Source: Burkholderiales bacterium
GTDB lineage: Bacteria; Pseudomonadota; Gammaproteobacteria; Burkholderiales; Burkholderiaceae_C
Reading direction: 5' to 3'
Length of the DNA stretch: 64,000 bases
Assembly (NCBI GenBank): GCA_016185015.1
Contig: JACPOI010000002.1
Location: 115,213 to 179,212, forward strand
Of the stretch, positions 56,392 to 64,000 are shown one piece after another; positions within the stretch are counted from its first letter, which is position 1; each line of letters begins with the position of its first letter. The position numbers and the translations under genes were made by a program. Under the pieces are notes generated by a model, which saw only the letters and a program-made list of their open reading frames with translations, did no database searches and was not told the origin of the DNA.

Positions 56392-57155
56392 GGCACAGAC
56401 TCGGGGTGGCAAATGAAGAGGCTGATTGTCGCCGTCATTTGCATCCGCTCCGCGGATTTTTACCCCCACAAGCAGAAAGCCCGGCCGGGTGGCCATGAGC
56501 CAGCCCGCCGGGCCTGACGGCGGGCTACAAGCCCATGCCGTCTGGGTATCGCAAAGGGGAGAGTCGAGTCCCGCAATGCGAAGGAAGCAAGAGATTGCTT
56601 CCATTTGATTGCCAGTTTGGCGCTGGCACCTGCACCCTGAAGGTGTGTGCCGGCTACTTCCAGCAGAGATGCCTGATGTGACAGGCCTGTTCACTCTAGC
56701 TCGCCCGCCATGGGATGCAAATCACCGTATCAATGAAATCCTCTGTCCTGATTGACACCCGACGCTCCCCGCCAAGGGGCTCGAAAGCGACTAGAAGGCA
56801 CTGTTACAAAATACAGTAGAGCTAAGGCAGTTTTTGATGTGAATTATGTAAGTCATTGATTTATATGGACTACCTTCAAGCATCTTCGCTTTGGAAGTGG
56901 TTTGTTATGTATTTAATATATAAAAAATTGATTTGATATTATTGACTGGTTATATATGGGGTCTTACAATTCGTTTCACCCTGAACTAGGGATTACCCCA
57001 CTCCGCTGCCGACCCCGGCTACATCGGATCACATGCCGGCAACACGTCGCCAGGCCGATCCAGATGGCGTACCAACCCAGACGTGCTGACTGCGGTCTGG
57101 TTCTGTGAACAAGTCACAGCCCCAGACCCGGCACCACGCGAGATGAGGAAGTGCT
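56392..57155. other. 764-bp intergenic region, partly AT-rich
   Basis: No convincing gene. It contains a 9-bp hairpin (AGCCCGCCG / CGGCGGGCT, 56502-56526) and an 8-bp hairpin with GAGA loop (GGAAGCAA / TTGCTTCC, 56583-56602). A strongly AT-rich patch runs from about 56805 to 56975, ending in a good sigma-70 promoter. The region from 57000 to 57140 would be the leader of the lytic transglycosylase mRNA. Confidence 0.8.
56942..56970 (+). promoter_or_regulatory. Sigma-70 promoter of the lytic transglycosylase gene
   Basis: TTGACT (56942-56947), 17-nt spacer, TACAAT (56965-56970). Five of six consensus bases match in each hexamer. It would start near 56977 and give a leader of about 180 nt. Confidence 0.75.
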
Positions 57156-57959
57156 ATGACAGCGTTTCAAGAAATGGGCCAGGGCATGCGATCCGTCGCA
57201 CGCCATATCTCCCAAGTCTTCTTCGCCACCATCCACAACAGCTTTGCGCTGTTGGGGCTGGCCGTCCTTTTTGCCACCATTGCCCTGGTCGCCCGCCCGG
57301 AACTCCGCCAGGCAGGAGAAGTCCAGCTGATGGACTGGCTGCAGAACCGTCAGATCGAAAGCGTCGGCATCGAAGCCGAGCCGGAAGCCGTGGAACGCGC
57401 CACAGCCGCGCACCCGCATGAACTGCCCAAGCAGCAGGCCGCCGTGGCCTACTGGTTGAGCAAGAAATACCGTGTGGCGCCCGAGCCGATCTCGGCGCTG
57501 GTCGTGGAGGCCTACGAGATCGGTCGCCGCACGGAGCTCGACCCCCTGCTGCTGCTCTCGGTCATGGCCATCGAGTCCAGTTTCAACCCCTTTGCGCAGA
57601 GCCCGGTTGGCGCCCAGGGCCTGATGCAGGTCATGACCCGCGTGCACAGCGACAAATACGAAGCCTTCGGCGGCAAGCTGGCAGCTTTCGACCCGGTCGC
57701 CAACCTGCGTGTCGGCGCCCTGGTCTTGCAGGAATACGTCCGGCGCGCCGGCTCCATTGAAGGCGGCCTGCGCATCTACGTTGGTGCTGCCAACCTGCCG
57801 GACGATGGCGGTTACGCTGCCAAGGTGCTGGCAGAGCATGCCCGCCTGGTCCAGGTGGCCTCCGGCCGCGCCGTCCCGACCCAGGCCGTCCAGGCTATCC
57901 CGGTGACATCGCCGGCCAGACCGGCAACGACCGAAACCGTCGTCCTGCTCAACTCCTGA
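57156..57959 (+). CDS. Lytic transglycosylase (SLT domain)
   Basis: 267 aa. N-terminal membrane helix about 28-46, so likely anchored and periplasmic. SLT fold with catalytic Glu140 (MAIESSFNP) and the GLMQVM and NLRVGA motifs. The C-terminal 35 residues are Pro/Thr-rich. GAGGA precedes the ATG. It cleaves peptidoglycan glycan strands. It stands alone upstream of the riboswitch-controlled glyA. Confidence 0.9.
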   Translation: MTAFQEMGQGMRSVARHISQVFFATIHNSFALLGLAVLFATIALVARPELRQAGEVQLMDWLQNRQIESVGIEAEPEAVERATAAHPHELPKQQAAVAYWLSKKYRVAPEPISALVVEAYEIGRRTELDPLLLLSVMAIESSFNPFAQSPVGAQGLMQVMTRVHSDKYEAFGGKLAAFDPVANLRVGALVLQEYVRRAGSIEGGLRIYVGAANLPDDGGYAAKVLAEHARLVQVASGRAVPTQAVQAIPVTSPARPATTETVVLLNS

Positions 57960-58000
57960 CCCCGGGATCGGCCCGGTCGTTGCTCTCCGCTACACTAGCT

Positions 58001-58131
58001 GGGCACGCGACTGGCGATAGGTGCGCCTGACCCCCTGGGCCGGGTGGCGCCGACGTGGACCCACCACCGGGAAGCGTGCCACGGGATGAGGCGGCAAGCC
58101 TTCTCCGGTGTTCAGCCGTTCGCCTGGGCAG
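58001..58131 (+). ncRNA. ZTP (pfl) riboswitch upstream of glyA
   Basis: The aptamer signatures are present in order: GGGCACGCGACTGGCG at the 5' side, CCACCACCGGGAAGCG in the middle, and GCCGTTCGCCTGGGCA at the 3' side. A TACACT -10-like hexamer (57991-57996) sits just upstream. The known ligand is ZTP/ZMP, a signal of low folate; glyA makes one-carbon units, which fits. Confidence 0.88.
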
Positions 58132-58162
58132 CCCCCACCCCACCGGGGGACACCTGTTTTTT
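58132..58162 (+). terminator. Predicted expression platform of the ZTP riboswitch
   Basis: CCCCC / GGGGG hairpin, then ACACCTG and TTTTTT. ACACC can also pair with GGTGT (58107-58111) at the edge of the aptamer. Forming the longer terminator would break up the 3' aptamer strand, so ligand binding would be expected to allow readthrough. The mechanism is inference. Confidence 0.55.
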
Positions 58163-58171
58163 CCGACCGCC

Positions 58172-59416
<1,245 letters not shown>

Positions 59417-59425
59417 CTCCCCCGC

Positions 59426-59455
59426 GAGGCGCGTCGCGCCTCCCCCTCAGGGGGC
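59426..59455. repeat. Paired GC hairpins between glyA and nrdR
   Basis: GAGGCGC-GTC-GCGCCTC (59426-59442) is followed immediately by CCCC-TCA-GGGG. No T-run follows. A small palindromic repeat is likelier than a terminator. Confidence 0.4.
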
Positions 59456-59510
59456 GCACCCAGTGGCCCGGCAAAGCCGGTTCCACGGGTGCCCCCGAAG
59501 GGGAACCGTC

Positions 59511-59960
59511 ATGAAATGCCCCTTCTGCGGAAACTCTGAAACCCAGGTCGTCGAGACCCGGATTTCAGAGGACGGGGATTTCATTCGCAGGCGCCGCCAG
59601 TGCGGTGCCTGCGAGAAGCGTTTCACGACTTACGAGCGGCCGGACGTCAATTTCCCGTCCATCGTCAAGAAGGATGGTCGGCGCATCGAGTACGAGCGCG
59701 GCAAGCTGCTGGCATCCATGAAACTGGCCCTGCGCAAACGTCCGGTCAGTACCGAGCAGATCGATAGCGCCATGGAGCGCATCGAGGAAAAACTGCTCAA
59801 TCTCGGTTTGCGCGAGGTGCCTTCCACACGTATTGGTGAACTGGTGATGCGCGAACTCAAGAAGCTGGACAAGGTGGCCTATGTGCGCTTTGCCAGCGTA
59901 TACCGCAGCTTCGAAGATATCGACGAGTTCAAGACGCTGGTGGATGAAGTCCGGCGTTAG
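59511..59960 (+). CDS. nrdR: NrdR transcriptional repressor
   Basis: 149 aa from ATG 59511. Zinc ribbon Cys3, Cys6, Cys31 and Cys34 ([15 protein letters not shown]), then an ATP-cone domain about 49-139. It represses ribonucleotide reductase genes according to the ATP/dATP ratio. Placement after glyA is common in proteobacteria. Confidence 0.96.
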   Translation: MKCPFCGNSETQVVETRISEDGDFIRRRRQCGACEKRFTTYERPDVNFPSIVKKDGRRIEYERGKLLASMKLALRKRPVSTEQIDSAMERIEEKLLNLGLREVPSTRIGELVMRELKKLDKVAYVRFASVYRSFEDIDEFKTLVDEVRR

Positions 59961-59969
59961 GCCCCCCGT

Positions 59970-60416
59970 TCATCGGTTCCAGCAGTAGTCGTTATCTCTG
60001 CTGCCCGACGACCCCTTCTGCCCGAGGCTATCCAACGTCAGCGTGCCGCAGTCATTGTCTGTCCAACCGGAAGGTGCCGCCGACAAGCTGAAAGAATTGG
60101 CCGTGACACTGGTCAACGAAATGGCATAGCGGACGGCACCATTCGGCGGCGAAACCTGCAACCGTGCAGGCAAAGCTGGGGCATTGTTTGAGGCATCCAG
60201 GAATTTGAAATTCGCCGAACGATAGCGCTCCATGAACTGGGCCGCTTCCAGCAGAATGGTCTTGGCATTCGCTCGATAACCACGCTGCATGTAGCTCGTA
60301 TATGCCGGCAGGGCAACTGCCGACAAGATACCGAGAATGGCCACGACGATCATCACCTCGATCAGGGTAAAACCTCGTACTTTCCGAGCCCTCCCCAGAA
60401 TGCCAATTCCTATCAT
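59970..60416 (-). CDS. pilE: PilE-type minor type IV pilin
   Basis: 148 aa. A 15-residue charged leader ends in RG before FTLIEVMIVVAILGILSAVALPAY, so the prepilin peptidase site and Glu5 are present. The C-terminal domain has two cysteines (NDCGTL, NDYCWNR), forming the D-region disulfide. It overlaps the pilY1 stop by 4 bp, so it is the last gene of the pilY1 operon. It is convergent with nrdR, 9 bp between stops. Confidence 0.9.
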   Translation of the reverse strand: MIGIGILGRARKVRGFTLIEVMIVVAILGILSAVALPAYTSYMQRGYRANAKTILLEAAQFMERYRSANFKFLDASNNAPALPARLQVSPPNGAVRYAISLTSVTANSFSLSAAPSGWTDNDCGTLTLDSLGQKGSSGSRDNDYCWNR

Positions 60417-63400
60417 TTAAGTTGCCTCCAAATCTGCCGGGTGATGGTAGGTGCCACAACCGCTCCAGGCGTCAAATTGATGCCTAGAACGCGGGTCATG
60501 CCTGGTACCCCATTGATCGTAACAGTCTGCGTGCCACCCGCGATCGTACTGAAAGAGGATGTCGGAGGCGAGCTGACATTAAAGACCGTCTGGCTGATAT
60601 ACAAAGTAGGTGAACGGGATTCAGACAGAACGAACACACCCCGCGGAGAGCCGCCCACAATTTTGATCGAGTTCTCACCCAGGCTCTGGAACGCGTTGGC
60701 CGCACCGCCAGTGGCGGGATTGATCGCAGTGATCCAGGTGTCAAGACCTGCATTGCACTCGTCCGCGCTGGGGACGATGGATGTGAACAGGAAAGCATCG
60801 ACGACTCCCGTCTGTGTATAACGCACAGGCGGAGCAATCACCCGTTCACCCACCGCCAAGCCCGTGCCCGTCAAGGGAACGACCCAACCTTTCTTGCCAC
60901 TGATCAGCCACCAAGCCGTGCTCGGGGTTGAAACGGTCCGGCGATCTGTTGTCCCGCCCGTCATGGCGATCGTCATGGACGACAGGGAACTATCGCCGGA
61001 GATTGAGGGCGAAGTGGAGAGCGTGTACAGCAGGTCATCAAATACCCCGTACAGCGCCTGAACAGTCGCATCGGAGGCATCAGCCGAATCTAGGTATCGA
61101 CCCGTACCGAAGTAAACCATCTTGCCGGCAGGTGCCCCCGTCGGTGAGTTGCCAATCTTAATCTCTGCCGTGATGTTTCGGCCCGAGGGTGGCTGGAACA
61201 CCCAGGCGCCGCTGCACCAAGGACCGCCCACCGTAGGCGACGTACAGGACGTTGAACTGGTCGACAAATCGAAACGCCAGATATTTCCCTTGTAGTCGGC
61301 TCCGTATACATACTCGATCGTGTCCTGATTGCCCGATGCTTTACGGACTGCCTCGATCGAACTGATCCCGTTACCCGTGATCGAGCTATTCGTATCCAGC
61401 ACCTTGATGATCGAACCATTGTCCAGGCGGACCACAAACAATTTGGCTGTTCCGGTGGTACTGTTGTAGCCGTTGCCAAAAATAGCAACCCAAACGCCAT
61501 TGGGCAATTTGCCGATGGCGGGGCGGCTCATGACGTTGCCGAAGGCATTGAGATCGGTCCCACTCAGAGTGGAGCTGTTGATTTCCCAGAGCACGTTGTT
61601 CGCGCTGAAGGACTTGGAGCTGGCATTCACTGCAAACACCGTCTTGGCGCCCGCGCCGCCGGCGCCTACCACCACCGTCCGCCAGTTGGTCGACCCGTCA
61701 CCCGGCACCGAGATCTTGGCGTGCCCCAGGCCGATAGCGCCATCGACCGTGAAGCGATGCTGGTAGCCCGGGTAGCTCAGGTCCGAAATTTTCGTGCGTG
61801 CCGCCTGCGGCATGAAGCCGAACAATTCACCGCCGCCGGCCGTGCTGGGGTCGGCGTCAAAGATGTGCAGGAAGCCGTCATTGGCCCCCACCACGATCGT
61901 CTCGAAGTCCAGGCCAGCCAAATAGCCGGCGTAGGTCGAGTCACTCGCGGTGTAACCATAATCGCGCGTCGTAATGATCTGTGGGTCGGAGTTCACGATA
62001 TCGCCCAGCACGGAACCAAATTCCGCTCCGGCCGTGGTACCGCGGTTACGGTAAGTGCCACCCTTGCGCTCTTCGTTCGCCTTATCTCCCAGCAAATAGG
62101 CATAACGATTGGAATCCAGGAAGTCGTTCTGCTCTGCCGTCGTCAGGGAAGCCCAGGTGGAAGGCAGCAGCTGAACAGGGGTATTGGTGCCGCCCCGGCC
62201 AAGGTAAAGATTGCGGGAGGAAGGTGCACCCAGTTTCGATGCAGCTTCCCAAGCAGGCGTATCCGATGCCGTTCCGTTGACTGAAGAGACGGGGAAGGCA
62301 TAAAGCCGCGAGGACCAAGTCAGGGAGTCATAGCTGGCCTGGTAGATCGCTGCCGATCCAAGACTGCGCTGGCCAACGCCCACAACACTGGTACTCGCCA
62401 CTGCAGCCAGGGCCGCTGCTGCACGGAAGGCCTTGCCCATCTGGACCGGCAGGTCCGAGGGGTTGGTAATCTTGAAGTAGTTGGTCGGATCACCCTTGGT
62501 ATCGAACACACCGGCACCACCGTACTTGGCCGCATACCAGAGCGGATCCTTGGGCATATATTCGCCGCCGCTACCGGACCCCAGCGTGAAGGTTCGAGTA
62601 GCCGAACGGGCAAGGCGGACGGTATTGGCGGGCACACGCCCGGTAGACGGTGCCGGATCCTGGCCCGGACGCGTGTCGAGATAATAGATCGGGTTGTCTG
62701 TCTGATCGGCCACTTCCAAGTACACACCATCCTTGGTGGTGCCAGAAATGATGTAGCCCATGTTCTGCTGTATCGAACCGGCCTCATAGTAGCTGTCCAG
62801 CTGGACAATCAGACTGCCGGATGAATCGACGGAAAGGGTGTAATAAACGTTCGCATCAGCCTCGTTGTCACCACCCTGATCCATGTCGGAGAAGCTGGCC
62901 ATGAAACGGATGTAGGGACGACCACTGTTGATGCCGGCATTGGCATTCGACGCATGCGTGTTGTAGATCGAGTCGATGTACAGCAGCGTGATCAAGCCCG
63001 TCGGCTGGAATGCGCCCACCGCTTGGGAAATACTGTTGCCACCCACCGACTTGGAGAATGGCACCAACGAAACCTTCTTGCCGTTATAGGTGAATTCGAT
63101 GCGGGGAATCACGGACCCCAGCGCTACCGAAATCTGGTCTACGTTGCCGACGCTGACGTTGCTTGCTCCGTCCGATATACGCACACCGGTTTCACGCCCG
63201 TACTTGGCAACGCTTGCGGCAAGATAGCTGCCCTGGGTGTTGGTTTCGTCCGGCGCAAGTCCACGCAAGGTGGCAAAAGTCGTCGCGGTCTTGGGAGTGG
63301 GGTTGCCATCGCTATTGGTCAGCGTGGTCTGTCCCATGAAAAACTTCTTGGATGAGCTTCTCAAGGTTCCATCGGGAGTCTGGCCGGATCCGGCCAGCAA

Positions 63401-64000
63401 CTCCTTGGCCCAGATATCGTTCGCCTCGGCCGCGACATCCAGGGTTTTCGCGGTGTTCAAGGCGCCAGACCCCGAAGGCAAGGCAGTCCCATAACCAGTA
63501 ACGATCGGGAAGGGTGAACCAGGCAGTTGGTCTGAGTCGAAACTGGTGATCGGGTCGGCAATCACCATCTGGACCGGACGCGAACAGATGGGACTTCCCC
63601 CCGATGCTTTGGGACGATAGGGATTCGCCCAAGTGGACACCAGCGGGAGACCCAGACGGGTATCGGGACTGGAGGATCCCGAGACACCGTTGATGTACGC
63701 TGTGGTCGGCGAAAGCCCCGCAAAGTAACGCAAGCCCTCGAACATCATCTCGGCAACAGGTGCCCCCCACATATGGCACTGCCCCTGGGTCCGGAGGCTT
63801 GTGAAATTAAAGCCGCAGTCATACACGTAATTCGTTGTGCCATCGAAGCCATAGGTGGTCAGCTTGTCGATCGACTTGGTAATCCCTACCACGCTGGTGA
63901 AGATGCCGGTCGCGGGATCCACCTCGTCCGTGAAAGATCCGATGTTCTTGCGGACCACACCACCTGAATAGTTATTGAGGTAGGAACCCGTCAGGAGACC
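60413..64000 (-). CDS. pilY1: PilY1-like pilus assembly/adhesin protein, 5' end outside window
   Basis: At least 1195 codons, open to the window end (the N-terminal part is missing). The C-terminal half is a PilY1-type beta-propeller with ADYKGNIWRFD and repeated Gly/Asp turns. The usual Asp-rich calcium loop directly before that motif is degenerate (KASGNQDTIE in place of DxDxDG-type). The N-terminal half visible here resembles the von Willebrand/helical region with an LxG-type start fragment. PilY1 primes pilus assembly with minor pilins and can bind surfaces. It overlaps pilE by 4 bp. Confidence 0.9.
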   Translation of the reverse strand, partial: GLLTGSYLNNYSGGVVRKNIGSFTDEVDPATGIFTSVVGITKSIDKLTTYGFDGTTNYVYDCGFNFTSLRTQGQCHMWGAPVAEMMFEGLRYFAGLSPTTAYINGVSGSSSPDTRLGLPLVSTWANPYRPKASGGSPICSRPVQMVIADPITSFDSDQLPGSPFPIVTGYGTALPSGSGALNTAKTLDVAAEANDIWAKELLAGSGQTPDGTLRSSSKKFFMGQTTLTNSDGNPTPKTATTFATLRGLAPDETNTQGSYLAASVAKYGRETGVRISDGASNVSVGNVDQISVALGSVIPRIEFTYNGKKVSLVPFSKSVGGNSISQAVGAFQPTGLITLLYIDSIYNTHASNANAGINSGRPYIRFMASFSDMDQGGDNEADANVYYTLSVDSSGSLIVQLDSYYEAGSIQQNMGYIISGTTKDGVYLEVADQTDNPIYYLDTRPGQDPAPSTGRVPANTVRLARSATRTFTLGSGSGGEYMPKDPLWYAAKYGGAGVFDTKGDPTNYFKITNPSDLPVQMGKAFRAAAALAAVASTSVVGVGQRSLGSAAIYQASYDSLTWSSRLYAFPVSSVNGTASDTPAWEAASKLGAPSSRNLYLGRGGTNTPVQLLPSTWASLTTAEQNDFLDSNRYAYLLGDKANEERKGGTYRNRGTTAGAEFGSVLGDIVNSDPQIITTRDYGYTASDSTYAGYLAGLDFETIVVGANDGFLHIFDADPSTAGGGELFGFMPQAARTKISDLSYPGYQHRFTVDGAIGLGHAKISVPGDGSTNWRTVVVGAGGAGAKTVFAVNASSKSFSANNVLWEINSSTLSGTDLNAFGNVMSRPAIGKLPNGVWVAIFGNGYNSTTGTAKLFVVRLDNGSIIKVLDTNSSITGNGISSIEAVRKASGNQDTIEYVYGADYKGNIWRFDLSTSSTSCTSPTVGGPWCSGAWVFQPPSGRNITAEIKIGNSPTGAPAGKMVYFGTGRYLDSADASDATVQALYGVFDDLLYTLSTSPSISGDSSLSSMTIAMTGGTTDRRTVSTPSTAWWLISGKKGWVVPLTGTGLAVGERVIAPPVRYTQTGVVDAFLFTSIVPSADECNAGLDTWITAINPATGGAANAFQSLGENSIKIVGGSPRGVFVLSESRSPTLYISQTVFNVSSPPTSSFSTIAGGTQTVTINGVPGMTRVLGINLTPGAVVAPTITRQIWRQLK

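Noticed and set aside
55990..56520. Plus-strand gene overlapping the 5' part of the DUF349 gene
   Set aside because: Arg/Pro/Gly-rich translation without motifs; antisense shadow of a high-GC gene.
56392..56694. Extended N-terminus of the DUF349 protein from ATG 56694
   Set aside because: The added about 100 residues include Cys/Ser/Pro-rich, non-conserved-looking sequence, and hairpins lie in that DNA; GTG 56391 is more plausible.

Overview
The window is high-GC, densely packed bacterial chromosome. The gene content points to Betaproteobacteria, order Burkholderiales, probably Comamonadaceae or a close relative. The signs are the tig-clpP-clpX-lon order followed by a tRNA cluster, hpnCDE, a ZTP riboswitch on glyA, and GC-rich palindromic intergenic repeats. 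This placement is inference from gene content; no rRNA or other species marker is present. I see no prophage, transposase or CRISPR array. Most of the window is ordinary core genome.

Layout. (1) 1-9141, minus strand: an MSHA-type type IV pilus locus in the order mshE-mshG-mshA-mshC-mshD-mshO-mshP-mshQ, with mshQ cut by the window start. (2) 9231-10611: an unrecognised small protein and four tRNA genes (Gly, Cys, Gly, Leu). The Leu gene is followed by two degenerate tandem copies of its own 3' end. (3) 10676-16810: lon, clpX, clpP, tig and tRNA-Leu, with good heat-shock sigma-32 promoter matches before lon and clpP. (4) 16896-21273: an RND efflux pair, divergent from (5) hpnC-hpnD-hpnE (squalene synthesis) and a penicillin-acylase-family hydrolase at 21344-26860. 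(6) 26857-33342: a HAD phosphatase, hemH and a large hybrid histidine kinase. (7) 33520-41759: a glutathione S-transferase, then a branched-chain-type ABC importer (five genes) with an alpha/beta hydrolase. A sigma-54 promoter, a perfect 14-bp inverted repeat and an adjacent sigma-54 activator form a self-contained regulatory circuit. (8) 41809-47954: hslR, tRNA-Ser, lysC, tilS, accA, a base-excision glycosylase and cysS. (9) 48088-53812, plus strand: two tandem TPR proteins, an L,D-transpeptidase, two cyclophilins, lpxH and an mtfA-like peptidase, which is an envelope-oriented run. (10) 53830-59960: a long DUF349 protein, a 764-bp partly AT-rich intergenic region, a lytic transglycosylase, ZTP riboswitch-glyA and nrdR. 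(11) 59970-64000, minus strand: a pilE-type pilin and the 3' part of pilY1, a second type IV pilus locus.

How the parts fit. Both ends encode surface pili. The MSHA ATPase carries the tandem N-terminal motif associated with c-di-GMP binding. The middle is housekeeping proteostasis, lipid, amino-acid and tRNA functions. The items most worth follow-up are the tRNA-Leu tail repeats, the sigma-54 importer circuit, the TPR/L,D-transpeptidase/cyclophilin cluster, and the intergenic repeat elements.
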